Assembly (NCBI GenBank): GCA_035575035.1
Contig: DATLYH010000240.1
Coordinates: 1-25,322 of the forward strand
Length of the DNA stretch: 25,322 nucleotides
DNA from: DATLYH01 sp035575035
GTDB taxonomy: Bacteria > Planctomycetota > Planctomycetia > Gemmatales > Gemmataceae
Direction of reading: 5' to 3'
Part shown: piece after piece, positions 8,324 to 16,662 of the stretch
How the letters are laid out: every line of letters begins with the position of its first letter
How positions within the stretch are numbered: the first letter of the stretch is position 1
The notes under the pieces: model-generated
Told to the model about the DNA's origin: nothing
Seen by the model: only the letters and a program-made list of their open reading frames with translations
Database searches by the model: none
Translations under genes and position numbers: made by a program

Positions 8324-10009
8324 CTACGGGCGCCGGGGCAGGATGTCCGACTTCCATTGGGAAAGACTGTTGTCAATGCGCAGAGCGCCGTCGATCGCCT
8401 GTTGGAGCGACTCGCCGACGCCGCGCTGGCGGATGGTGTGAATCTTCTGGCGGCAGCGGAGGAATGCCTCTACCACGCGCCGGTCCCACTGCGTGCCTGC
8501 TCCCTGCACCAGGATCTCTTCGACACGGCGGCAGGGGATGGCATCACGGTAGGGCCGGGTGGTGCTCATGGCATCGTAAGCATCGGCCACCGCCAGGATG
8601 CGGGCCAACAGCGGGATCGCCTCGCCCGCCAGCCCCTCGGGATAGCCGGTCCCATCCCAGCGCTCGTGGTGGTAGAGCACTCCGGGGAGCAGGTTGCGGA
8701 TCTGCCGCAGGTCCGACAGGATCGAGTAGCCGATGGTCACGTGCCGCTTAATATGCTCGAACTCCTCGACCGTCAACGGCTCGACCTTGCTGAGCACGGC
8801 GTCGCGGATACCGATCTTGCCTACGTCGTGGAGGAGGCCGGCCAGGTAAACATCGGCCAACTCGTCTCCCTCCAGTCCTAGCTCGCGGCCCAGCTCGACA
8901 GCGATCCGGGCCACGCGTTCGCTGTGGCCGAAGGTGTACGAGTCCTTGGCGTCCAAGGCCGCCGTCAGCGAGCGCGTCAGGCCGACGAGGAGGTCCTTGA
9001 GGTCCTGGTAGCGTCGGCTGCCGCGGGCGTGCAGCTCCAGGAGGGCGACAAACGGAGTCAGCAGCGCCGCATCGCTGCGGCGAAACCCGGTGCGAGAACA
9101 AGGATCAGGGGACAGGGACCAGGGACCGGTCCCCCTATCCCCTGCCCCCTGCCCCCTGCCCCCTGTCCCCTTCTTGTTCAGGGCGATGACCCAGCCGACC
9201 GGCCCCTGATCCGTAATCAGGAAGGCAAGCAGGTTGAAGACGGACGGAAAGCGGGCCCCCCAGCTGGTCTTGGGGAAGTCGTTGAGGATGATCGGCTGCC
9301 CCGGCTGCATCCCTGGGCTCTGGGACAGAGCAGCGGCGAGCTGGCGGCAGTCAGCGGGGGCCAGCACTGTCTCTCCCTGGATTAGGACGGGGGTGTCGAG
9401 TTGGTGCGGTACCCAGACCAGGGCATGGGCGCCGAGCAACCCGTGGGCGGTCTCCAGGATGCGCTGGCGATTCTTGAACGGGTCCTTGTGGATGCGGACT
9501 CCCCGGGCTAAGTGGGCAGCGGTCAGGGCCACTTCCCAGGCGCTCTGGACCTGGCCGCTCGGCTCTTCCTGGCGACGCCGGACCAGGAGTTGGTCGGCCA
9601 TGCGCAGCCGATCACTGACTGCCTGGAGCCACTTTTGCAACCGCAGCCGCTCTTCGACCGCCTCAGGGATGGTCTGGGCCAGCCCCACCACCTCGGCCGC
9701 CGCCACCAGGACTGGCCGGCCTGCCTCGTGCAGCAGCAGGGCAAGCTGGTAGCGATCTTCGGACAGCGGCGTCACCCGGGCCCGGCCGTCGGCGGCGATT
9801 TCCGCCACCTGTGTCGGGGTGAGCAGCATTCCCGGCAAGGCGGCTTCGTCCACTTCCTCGCGAGCGCTGACCGGTGCGCCGGTCGCGGCATCGTAGAAGG
9901 CGAAGGCCACGCCGAACTCGTCGCGCAAGACCAGCGCCAGCGCCCGGGCCTGATCCTCCAGGGAAAAGCGCCGGCCTCCCGGCCTGGTCCCACTGTCCTT
10001 CAGGATCAC
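8324..10009 (-). CDS. HD-GYP domain protein with GAF-like sensor, probable cyclic-di-GMP phosphodiesterase, 561 aa
   Basis: HD-GYP proteins hydrolyse cyclic-di-GMP. The C-terminal half has the full signature: GHSERVARIA with His362, LLHDVGKIGI with His394-Asp395, HHERWDGTGYPEGL (GYP at 455-457), and AVADAYDAMSTTRPYR downstream. The N-terminal third (about 15-130) looks like a sensory domain, and about 180-330 resembles a GAF domain (VFNLLAFLITDQGPVGWVIALN). A 27-residue repeat-derived segment (281-307) interrupts the latter before FRRSDAALLTPFVALLELH. The start is GTG 10009 with GGAGG 6 nt upstream. It lies between the Ser/Thr kinase (226 bp upstream) and the histidine kinase (103 bp downstream) on one strand. 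No GGDEF domain is present, so degradation rather than synthesis is expected. Intact motifs make activity likely, but this is not shown by sequence alone. Confidence 0.93.
   Translation of the reverse strand: MILKDSGTRPGGRRFSLEDQARALALVLRDEFGVAFAFYDAATGAPVSAREEVDEAALPGMLLTPTQVAEIAADGRARVTPLSEDRYQLALLLHEAGRPVLVAAAEVVGLAQTIPEAVEERLRLQKWLQAVSDRLRMADQLLVRRRQEEPSGQVQSAWEVALTAAHLARGVRIHKDPFKNRQRILETAHGLLGAHALVWVPHQLDTPVLIQGETVLAPADCRQLAAALSQSPGMQPGQPIILNDFPKTSWGARFPSVFNLLAFLITDQGPVGWVIALNKKGTGGRGQGAGDRGTGPWSLSPDPCSRTGFRRSDAALLTPFVALLELHARGSRRYQDLKDLLVGLTRSLTAALDAKDSYTFGHSERVARIAVELGRELGLEGDELADVYLAGLLHDVGKIGIRDAVLSKVEPLTVEEFEHIKRHVTIGYSILSDLRQIRNLLPGVLYHHERWDGTGYPEGLAGEAIPLLARILAVADAYDAMSTTRPYRDAIPCRRVEEILVQGAGTQWDRRVVEAFLRCRQKIHTIRQRGVGESLQQAIDGALRIDNSLSQWKSDILPRRP
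9089..9169. repeat. Family A repeat inside the HD-GYP gene
   Basis: GAACAAGGATCAGGGGACAG near the left end is answered by CCCTGTCCCCTTCTTGTTC at the right end, forming long near-complementary arms around CCTGCCCCCTGCCCCC. On the coding strand it reads GTGGRGQGAGDRGTGPW followed by SLSPDPCSRTG, in-frame, in a loop of the GAF-like domain. Confidence 0.85.
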
Positions 10010-10193
10010 TGTCGCCTCCGTCCTTCGTCAGACTCAACGGGGTACGGCAAAAACCGCCCTAAGCCGCCCCGTCCGACCCTTGTCTGGTTGCCTTCTTCTC
10101 GTTCCTGCATGAGCCGTCACGGGGGAGGCAGCCGGTCGGGTCATACCTCAACAGAGCAACCCTAGCTCATTTTGCGCCGGTGGGCGGCTGGGC

Positions 10194-10246
10194 GTGACCA
10201 GAAGCAGGTCAGTTTCTCTTCACCGTGTCACCGGGTCACTGTGTCT
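10194..10246. repeat. Family D repeat at the 3' end of the Ser/Thr kinase gene
   Basis: The core GTGACCAGAAGCAGGTCAG (10194-10212) is identical to 13560-13578, and the following TTCTCTTCAYCGTGTCACC continues the match. The repeat overlaps the last codons of the kinase gene: its GTCACTGTGTC, read on the minus strand, gives the final Glu-Thr-Gln-stop. Confidence 0.85.
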
Positions 10247-13200
10247 CGCCCGCACCGGCCGGCTCGCATCGGCCGCTTGCCTCCCGAAGCAGTTCCTTGA
10301 ACTCGGGGTGGCCGCGGATAGCGGCAAGATCGGGATCGGTGGCCGCCTTGTCCTGTCCGTAGCCCGCCGCGAACGCCTTTTGCAAAAAGGTGATCGCCCG
10401 GTCCGCTAACGCCTGTGCCCGCCAGGGATCGGCATGGCCTGCCGCCAGGGCAACCACGCAGGCCGCCGCATACAGCGTGATCCCTGAGCCGGGCTCCTGC
10501 CGCAGGCACCAGTCGATATCCCGTTCGGCGGCTTGCAGGTCGCCGCGCCGCGCCAGTAGGACGGCCCGGAAGCGGCGCGCGGCCACGAAACTGGGCGATG
10601 CCTCCAAGGCCCGATCGAACAGGCCAATGGCCTCGTCGATCCGATTCTGCTCCGCGGCCAGCATGGCCAGGCCGTACAGCGCGTGGCTCTCGTTCGGCTC
10701 ATGGCGGAGCACGTCGCGAAACGCCTCCCGCGCCTGATCGGGCAGCCGAGCCGCCACCGTGAAGCCGTAAGTCCAGCGCAGGCGGAGGCGGACCTCGGCC
10801 GAGGCGGAGGCGGCCCGCGCCCAGGCCCGGTCAAAGGCGGCGTCGGCGTCGGTAGGCCGGCCGAGTCTTTCCAGGGCCATGCCCCGCCCGGCGTGGATCG
10901 CCATCTCGTCCAGTCCAAGGCGGGCAGCCTGGTCAAAGTCGGCCAGGGCGCCGGCATACTGCTGCAATTCCAGCCGGGCCAACCCGCGGTTGAGATAAAC
11001 CCGCGCCAGGCTCGGGTCACGCTCCAGGGCAGCCGTGTAGTCGGCGACGGCCTCGGCGTTCTTGCCCAGCCGGGACAGGGCCAGTCCGCGGTTGAAGTAG
11101 CCCCAGGCATGCTCCGGCCACAGGCCGATGCAAACGCCGAAATCACCCGCCGCCGTGGCCGCGTCCTCCAGGTCTAGGTGGCAAATGCCGCGCTGCAGCC
11201 ACGACCAGTAATGCCGATCATTCAACCGCACGGCCTGGTCTAGCTCCTTGAGGGCCGCGGCTGCGGCTGCCCGGCGGGCGGCGGAGTCGTTCGGCGGACA
11301 CTTCCGGCACCGGGCCAGGGCCAGCAAGTAGTAGTCGCGGGCACTGGCGGGCGGAATCTCAGCAGCGCGGCGGGCGGCAGCTTCGCTTCCCGCAGCGTCG
11401 CCGAGCAGGCCCAGGTAGTAGGCCCGGTCCTCCCAGAGAGCAGGCGACGGCGGCAGGTCGGGGATTGCCTCGGCTCGAGCCAGCAGGGCGAGGGCGTCGC
11501 GGATTACTTGCTCACGCGACGGCACCCCCTCATCCCTCTCCCCCGTCACGGGGGCGAGGGGAATAAGTGTTCTGCCCCTCTCCCCCAACGGGGGCGAGGG
11601 GTGAGGGGGTGAATGATCGCGCTGCCAGATTTCCAGCCGCGCCCAGGCCAGCAAGAGCAGCAGCTCGCGCACCGCCTCCGCCTGGCGGAGACGTTCGCCG
11701 GATTCCAGCCGCCGCCAGGCCGGATGCTCTTGCCAGTCGGCGCGGTCGAGGACGCCATACCGGCCCAGCGCCTTTTCGCAAATCTCCCGGCCCCGGACAA
11801 AATGGTCGGTGCCAGCCGGGGATGCAGTGGCGTAATCGGGCAGGTCGGTGGTGGTGTTGATCAAACAGACGGCGCGCACCGCGTCGTGCTCGAAGTCCCG
11901 GGCGCGTTGAAGGGCCTCGACAGCGGCGAGCTGCTCGCGGGTCTGGCTCAGGTGCTGGCGGACGCCGGCCCAGGCGGCGATGGCAGCGGTCAGCAGCAGC
12001 GCCGCGGCCGCAGCCACCGTTCCCGACGAGGTCAGGCGCGGGTGGCGGCGGAACCACTTGGCCAGCCGCTCAGCCCGGCTTAGCTCGGGAGCATGCTTCA
12101 GCGGCCGGTCATCCAGGAACGCTTGCAGGTCCTCGGCAAGGTGTTCGGCTTGTTGATAGCGCTGGGCGGGATCGGGGGCCAGGCACTTGCGGACGATGCT
12201 CTCCAGGCTCCAGGGGATGTCGGGCCGGCGCTGTCGCAGCGACGGCACCTTCTGGCTGCGCTCCAGGGCCATCGCCTCGATCACCACCGGCAGCAGCGAG
12301 TAGCTGGCGGATTGCTGAAACGGCCCCTGTCCGGCCAGCATCTCATACAGGACCATGCCCAGCGAGTAGATGTCGGCGCGGTGGTCCACCCGACGAGTCA
12401 GGGCGGCGTCGCGGGAGACCATAGCTCGCAGATGCTCGGGAGCCATGTAGGCAATGGTCCCGCCCAGGGCGGCCGCCGCCTGGGCCTGATCGTCGTTCAG
12501 GTTCTGGGCTAAGTTGAAGTCCAGCAACATCGGCTGGCCTTCGGCGCTGAGGAGGATGTTGGACGGCTTGATGTCGCGGTGCAGCACGCCACGCTGGTGG
12601 GCGTGGTGCAGCCCCTCCGCCACCCGGGCCACAATCCAGACCGCGGCACGCAGGTAGGTTGAGGTCCGAAGGAGGCGATGCGCCGGTGCCTCGCAGGCAC
12701 CCTCCGACCCCCTACTCCAGGAATCAGGAGTCAGGGGACAGGGGTCAGGTCCAGCCACCCTGTCGCCTGACCCCTGATCCCTGACCCCTGAGTTGTCCAG
12801 GGCCTCGACCAGTTGGGCCCCCTCGACGGGCGGTCGGCTGTCAGCCCAGAGGAGGTGCAGGAGCTGCGACAGGCTGGCGCCGCCGAAGTACGGCATGCAG
12901 ACGGCGCGCAGCCCAGTCTGGGTATCCTCGTGGACGGAGTAGATCGGGACGATGTAGGTGTGTTGCAGCTGTGCCAGTGTCTGCGGTTCCTTGCCGGTGA
13001 TGCCGGAGACCTTGAGGACCACAGGGCGACCGGCCAGGTCCACCTGCTCGGCCAGGAACACCCGGGCGAAGGCGCCGCGGCCCAGTTCCCGGCAGAGGCG
13101 GAAGTGAAAGATCTGGTCGCCGACCGCCGGTAGGGCCCGGGTCAAGGCAGTCTCGCTGCCGGACACTCCCAGGGAGCGCAAAACCGCCTGCTGCTGGAAC

Positions 13201-13514
13201 AGCTGGACCAGGGAGTCGGCGGGTTCGGCGGGGCACTCCCGATATTCCTCCAGAGAAGTATCCTCGCCCCGACCGCGGCGCCGGAGGAAATCTTCGAACA
13301 GGAGACTGGCCGTGTCGGGGTTGTCGTTCGGAGCGGCGGGCCCGCGCGGCAGCGACTCGGCGGAGGCCAGGGGAGCACCTTCCCCGGCCGCGCGCAACTC
13401 CTCCACCAGCTCGCGCTTCGAGCCGCGCGCACCAGCCGGGCCACCCCATGCTTGCGAGTCTCCGCCGTCGGAGTCGGTCGGCCGTGAGTCAGGTGTTCTC
13501 TGTCGCTGGCTCAT
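10236..13514 (-). CDS. Hanks-type Ser/Thr protein kinase with transmembrane helix and TPR tail, 1092 aa
   Basis: Membrane-anchored signalling kinase. A low-complexity N-terminus (about 1-135) is followed by a kinase domain, about 138-470: glycine loop ELGRGAFARVFLAE, Lys168, HRDIKPSN (312-319; catalytic Asp314), DFN (332-334; the usual Gly is Asn but the metal-binding Asp is kept), YMAPEH and DIYSLGMVLYEM. A hydrophobic helix lies at about 500-518. The rest is predicted extracytoplasmic, with TPR-like repeats about 740-1000 and a closing block ending GHPEFKELLR. Two repeat-derived insertions are in-frame: residues about 242-273 within the kinase domain between its lobes, and about 634-667 before the TPRs. 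The first possible codon is GTG 13517, but AGGAGG then lies only 1 nt away; ATG 13514 has better spacing (4 nt). It heads the minus-strand signalling cluster. Its stop codon lies in a repeat. Confidence 0.92.
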   Translation of the reverse strand: MSQRQRTPDSRPTDSDGGDSQAWGGPAGARGSKRELVEELRAAGEGAPLASAESLPRGPAAPNDNPDTASLLFEDFLRRRGRGEDTSLEEYRECPAEPADSLVQLFQQQAVLRSLGVSGSETALTRALPAVGDQIFHFRLCRELGRGAFARVFLAEQVDLAGRPVVLKVSGITGKEPQTLAQLQHTYIVPIYSVHEDTQTGLRAVCMPYFGGASLSQLLHLLWADSRPPVEGAQLVEALDNSGVRDQGSGDRVAGPDPCPLTPDSWSRGSEGACEAPAHRLLRTSTYLRAAVWIVARVAEGLHHAHQRGVLHRDIKPSNILLSAEGQPMLLDFNLAQNLNDDQAQAAAALGGTIAYMAPEHLRAMVSRDAALTRRVDHRADIYSLGMVLYEMLAGQGPFQQSASYSLLPVVIEAMALERSQKVPSLRQRRPDIPWSLESIVRKCLAPDPAQRYQQAEHLAEDLQAFLDDRPLKHAPELSRAERLAKWFRRHPRLTSSGTVAAAAALLLTAAIAAWAGVRQHLSQTREQLAAVEALQRARDFEHDAVRAVCLINTTTDLPDYATASPAGTDHFVRGREICEKALGRYGVLDRADWQEHPAWRRLESGERLRQAEAVRELLLLLAWARLEIWQRDHSPPHPSPPLGERGRTLIPLAPVTGERDEGVPSREQVIRDALALLARAEAIPDLPPSPALWEDRAYYLGLLGDAAGSEAAARRAAEIPPASARDYYLLALARCRKCPPNDSAARRAAAAAALKELDQAVRLNDRHYWSWLQRGICHLDLEDAATAAGDFGVCIGLWPEHAWGYFNRGLALSRLGKNAEAVADYTAALERDPSLARVYLNRGLARLELQQYAGALADFDQAARLGLDEMAIHAGRGMALERLGRPTDADAAFDRAWARAASASAEVRLRLRWTYGFTVAARLPDQAREAFRDVLRHEPNESHALYGLAMLAAEQNRIDEAIGLFDRALEASPSFVAARRFRAVLLARRGDLQAAERDIDWCLRQEPGSGITLYAAACVVALAAGHADPWRAQALADRAITFLQKAFAAGYGQDKAATDPDLAAIRGHPEFKELLREASGRCEPAGAGETQ
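11514..11615. repeat. Family B repeat inside the Ser/Thr kinase gene
   Basis: Two hairpin-like blocks, CCCTCTCCCCCGTCACGGGG and CCCCTCTCCCCCAACGGGGG, are bracketed by outer arms CACCCCCTCATCCCTC and GAGGGGTGAGGGGGTG. The layout is the same as in the ackA tandem. The coding strand reads HSPPHPSPPLGERGRTLIPL and on to GERDEG, in-frame. Confidence 0.85.
12696..12791. repeat. Family A repeat inside the kinase catalytic domain
   Basis: AGTCAGGGGACAGGGGTCAG and CCTGACCCCTGATCCCTGAC face each other around a short centre. On the coding strand the element reads NSGVRDQGSGDR followed by GPDPCPLTPDSWSRG, in-frame. It lies between the strand/helix CMPYFGGASLSQLLHLL and the helix carrying EGLHHAHQRGVLHRD, a surface region of kinases. 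Confidence 0.85.
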
Positions 13515-13559
13515 CACGCCTCCTGCCCTGACCAGGTACCCAGGTGACGAGGTGACCCG

Positions 13560-13617
13560 GTGACCAGAAGCAGGTCAGCTTCTCTTCATCGTGTCACCGT
13601 GTCACCTTGTCATTGAG
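13560..13617. repeat. Family D repeat at the 3' end of the PPC-protein gene
   Basis: Second copy of the GTGACCAGAAGCAGGTCAG core, followed by CTTCTCTTCATCGTGTCACC and more GTGTCAC units; upstream (13541-13560) are further GGTGAC units. It fills most of the 79-bp gap between the kinase start and the PPC-protein stop, and extends into the latter's last codons (Asp-Lys-Val-Thr-Arg-stop). Confidence 0.85.
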
Positions 13618-16600
13618 TCGGTGCCTCACCTGCCCAAACAGGGCTCCCACTGCCAGGGCCGCCCAGACCGCCGGCGATACGCCGCCGTCTCCCTCCTCAT
13701 CCTTCTCCCCCCCAGAAAGAGAGGCGAAGTCCGGGGAGAGAGAGACAAAGGGAACTTCGGCTGGCCCGACTTCCGCCAGTCCGTCCGCGGCCTCCTCCAG
13801 CGCTGGCCCAACCTCGCTGTCCCAGGCCGTCACATCCTCCCCCTCGGATGGATCGATCGGCACCTCCGCCTCGGCAGCGGCATTTGCCGAAGGCGCGGCC
13901 ATCTCCCGGAGCCATCCCGCCATCCCGAAGAGGCCGTCCAGGATCTGCTCCCACGACTTCTGCATCAGGTCGATTGACTGCTCGACCAGTCCCTCCAGGT
14001 CGTCGATCGGTTCCTCGGTCACGACACCGGAGTTGACCGGGGTCAGGATGGTCAGCCGAATCAGCGCGGCCACGAGGGTGGTGTTCACCCCTCCTAGCTC
14101 GACGCGGTCGGCGGTGGCCAGGGCCTGCGCCGCGGCGGAGGGATTCCTGGCCCCGAGAGGCCCCCCGCCAAGGAAGACGAGCGACCCGGGCGGCAAGGTG
14201 GTAAAGAGGCTAGAGGCATTTTCCCGTGCGCCGGGCGTGACGGCAGGGCTGAGCCGGCCGGTCGGACTACCTCCCACCGGCACCACCTGGGGCGGAGTCG
14301 GCTGCGGGACGGGCGGCGGCTGCGATCGGGTCGTTAGCCGCAATCCGATGGCAGGAACTGGCCCGCTGGTCAACGGCGTCGGGTTCTCCGGCAGGGTGAA
14401 TCGGCTAACCTGGAGTTGGTAATCCACGTCCGCAGCCTGCCCTTCGTCCCAAAAGCCGACCTGCACCACATAGGCCCCTGCCTGGAGCCAGCGGGCGACA
14501 AAAGCGAGTGAGTTCCCCATCTGGCTGATGGGCGTCATCACGGGCACCCCGCCCGGGCCGAGGAGCAGGAACACAAGTCCCTCCGGCAGCATGCCATCGG
14601 ACCGCGGTGAGAGGGTGAAGACGACGTGGTTGAACTCGGACAGTTCAAAGGCGAAGAAGTCCGCAAGGTCGGCACCGGTTCCCCCCGAGGAAGAACCGGC
14701 CAAGAGGCTACCCTGCACCACCAGGCCACGCCGGCCAAGGGCGCCCAGGTCTTGCGGTTCGAAGGGGGAATCGTTCGGCTCCTGTTCCTCCTGGATCACA
14801 GGACCGCTGTCCGGAACAGAGGCAGCCACCGTGAACGGGATTACGAAATCACCATCCTCGGCCAGGGGGTTGTCTGCCAGGTCAGTCACGCCTACCAAGT
14901 GGAGCCGATATAAACCATCAGGCAGCCGGCCGGAAAGAAGGAAGGTCGCTCGGTTGATGAGGCTGTCGTAAGATTTCAGCACCAGCGCAAAAGCGCCAGC
15001 AGCGCCCTCGATGTAAGCGGCGGCCGGGGTCGGCTGAAAGAATGAGAAGAAGGCCCGGTTGGCCAGCTGCGGCAGGTTGACCGCCTCGCTGAACTGGACG
15101 ACGACCTCGGTCGGCGATTCGGTCACGGTCGTGCCGGCGGCCGGCGTCGTCGAGACAACCCGGGGTGCCTCGGAATCCTCCACGACCATCACGTTGAGCA
15201 CGTAATGGCCGGTCGTTGTGCCATTGCGGCCGCTATGCGAGATGTTCGGGTCGAAGACGCCTCCTTCGCCCGGCGGCAGGCCATTGTCCGGGTCGGCGAG
15301 GTTGGCCAGGCCAATCGGCCCGCTGCTGGAAACCGCCAGGTAGTAGTGCCCTGCGCTGAGCCCGGTGAAGAGGAGGGAGTCGCTCCACAGGGGCGGTCGT
15401 AAATTGCCAGGCACTACGGTGTCGTTATAACTGTTGTCATTAACAGCAACCAGCTCCAACACCCCGTCGGGGTTGACCCGGAAGAGGCTAAGGCCCGGGT
15501 CAAGCGGCGAGCCGATGCGCCCGGCAAAGACCTCCGCGAGAAGGGCGTAACGGCCGGGTGCGGTGATCTCGAAGTGGTACAGGTCAACGTCGGCGGCCCG
15601 GTTCTGCAAGAACGGTGGGAACTCTTCATCCACCCGATCCGGGTCGTAGGCGGGGTCATCGCCAATTGCCCCCGTCCGCTGCACCAGCCCTCGACCAAGC
15701 AGCTCGCCCAGGTCGTGAGCCCCGGCAGGTCGGAAGGGGTCGCCGAGGTGATCGTCCGCACTGCCGTCCCGGTTATTCTCGGTTCCGGATATTTCTAAGG
15801 TAGACAGAACCGTTTCCCGGCCGGCGTCCACCAGGACGACCGAATAAGTGCCGGGCGCCAGGGCCCGGCGCGGGGCAATCTGGAACTCATTCGCCAGCAC
15901 ACTGAAGTTGGTCCATTCCGGCTGCACAATACCGGCTGCATCACGCAGCTCGATGACCTGGCCGGGGCGGAGGGGGGCGCTGAGGCTGACTCGGACTACC
16001 AGCGGCGCGGTGTCGAGGGGCGCCGGCCCGGGATCGACCGCCAGCACAGCGGGGCCGGTAGACGGGTCGAGGTGCAACGCGGCAGCGGCAACCTGGAGGG
16101 TGTAGTCGCCCGTGCTTCCGGGGTAGCCGCTGTCCGCGATAAACGGGTGGAAGTGAAGATTGCCCGCGCCGCTGACCGCCACATAATACGTACCCGGCGC
16201 CAGGTTACGGACGATCTGGACCGGGATGCCGGGGGCGCCGACCGCCTGGGCCAACAGCCGGTGTCCGAGTAGTTCGTAGCGGTCCCCTTCATTCAATTCT
16301 ACATGGTAGGGCTCGGTGGTGTTGTACAGACTGAGCACTCCCGCCAACGAACCGGCGGGCAAGGTGAGGGTGACGGCCGAGGCGGCGGCCAGGTCGAAGC
16401 GGTACCAGTCCACATCGCCGCTGCCCGTGACACGATTGACAATGGTTCCGCTGACCCGAGCCTCAGAGGCCGTACCAAGCAGGTTCGGGCTGAGCTGCGG
16501 GTCAAGGATGTCGGGAGCGTCGCCAGGGTCGGCACTGCCCAGGCCGGCTGCCCCGCTGAGCAGGTTGCGAGTCTCCAACTGCTCAACATGAGGGCGAGCC

Positions 16601-16662
16601 GCCGCACGCCGCCGCCGATGAGACGGCGCCTGGATTGGCAAGGTCAAGAGCACGGTGCCCAT
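13594..16662 (-). CDS. Secreted PPC-repeat / Ig-like surface protein with C-terminal hydrophobic segment, 1022 aa
   Basis: Probable exported cell-surface protein without a recognisable enzyme domain. The N-terminus is basic (HRRRRAAARPHVEQLETRNLLS). Then come a PPC-like domain (about 54-195; DVDWYRFDLAAAS, GTYYVAVSG, GDYTLQV), a beta-sandwich stretch (215-292), a second PPC (308-495), a Big_5-type Ig-like domain (498-613; VVSTTPAAGTTV, FSEAVNL), a third PPC (625-755; EEQEPNDSPFEPQDLG, ADFFAFEL), and a proline-rich linker (765-800). An acidic C-terminal region ends in a short hydrophobic stretch (997-1010) followed by Arg/His/Lys residues, which resembles a membrane-anchor or sorting tail. ATG 16662 has AGGGAGGG almost touching it; GTG 16653 would have better spacing and remains possible. 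Residues about 971-990 (SLSPDFASLSGGEK) look repeat-derived. The last codons lie in a family D repeat. Confidence 0.85.
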   Translation of the reverse strand: MGTVLLTLPIQAPSHRRRRAAARPHVEQLETRNLLSGAAGLGSADPGDAPDILDPQLSPNLLGTASEARVSGTIVNRVTGSGDVDWYRFDLAAASAVTLTLPAGSLAGVLSLYNTTEPYHVELNEGDRYELLGHRLLAQAVGAPGIPVQIVRNLAPGTYYVAVSGAGNLHFHPFIADSGYPGSTGDYTLQVAAAALHLDPSTGPAVLAVDPGPAPLDTAPLVVRVSLSAPLRPGQVIELRDAAGIVQPEWTNFSVLANEFQIAPRRALAPGTYSVVLVDAGRETVLSTLEISGTENNRDGSADDHLGDPFRPAGAHDLGELLGRGLVQRTGAIGDDPAYDPDRVDEEFPPFLQNRAADVDLYHFEITAPGRYALLAEVFAGRIGSPLDPGLSLFRVNPDGVLELVAVNDNSYNDTVVPGNLRPPLWSDSLLFTGLSAGHYYLAVSSSGPIGLANLADPDNGLPPGEGGVFDPNISHSGRNGTTTGHYVLNVMVVEDSEAPRVVSTTPAAGTTVTESPTEVVVQFSEAVNLPQLANRAFFSFFQPTPAAAYIEGAAGAFALVLKSYDSLINRATFLLSGRLPDGLYRLHLVGVTDLADNPLAEDGDFVIPFTVAASVPDSGPVIQEEQEPNDSPFEPQDLGALGRRGLVVQGSLLAGSSSGGTGADLADFFAFELSEFNHVVFTLSPRSDGMLPEGLVFLLLGPGGVPVMTPISQMGNSLAFVARWLQAGAYVVQVGFWDEGQAADVDYQLQVSRFTLPENPTPLTSGPVPAIGLRLTTRSQPPPVPQPTPPQVVPVGGSPTGRLSPAVTPGARENASSLFTTLPPGSLVFLGGGPLGARNPSAAAQALATADRVELGGVNTTLVAALIRLTILTPVNSGVVTEEPIDDLEGLVEQSIDLMQKSWEQILDGLFGMAGWLREMAAPSANAAAEAEVPIDPSEGEDVTAWDSEVGPALEEAADGLAEVGPAEVPFVSLSPDFASLSGGEKDEEGDGGVSPAVWAALAVGALFGQVRHRLNDKVTR

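Noticed and set aside
8221..8376. N-terminal extension of the histidine kinase frame
   Set aside because: It is encoded by the family C hairpin and overlaps the end of the HD-GYP gene; ATG 8220 has a good ribosome site.
7174..12791. The repeated CCCCTGACCCCTGA arrays as a possible CRISPR array
   Set aside because: Units are short, contiguous and inside coding sequence, with no unique spacers of constant length and no cas genes.
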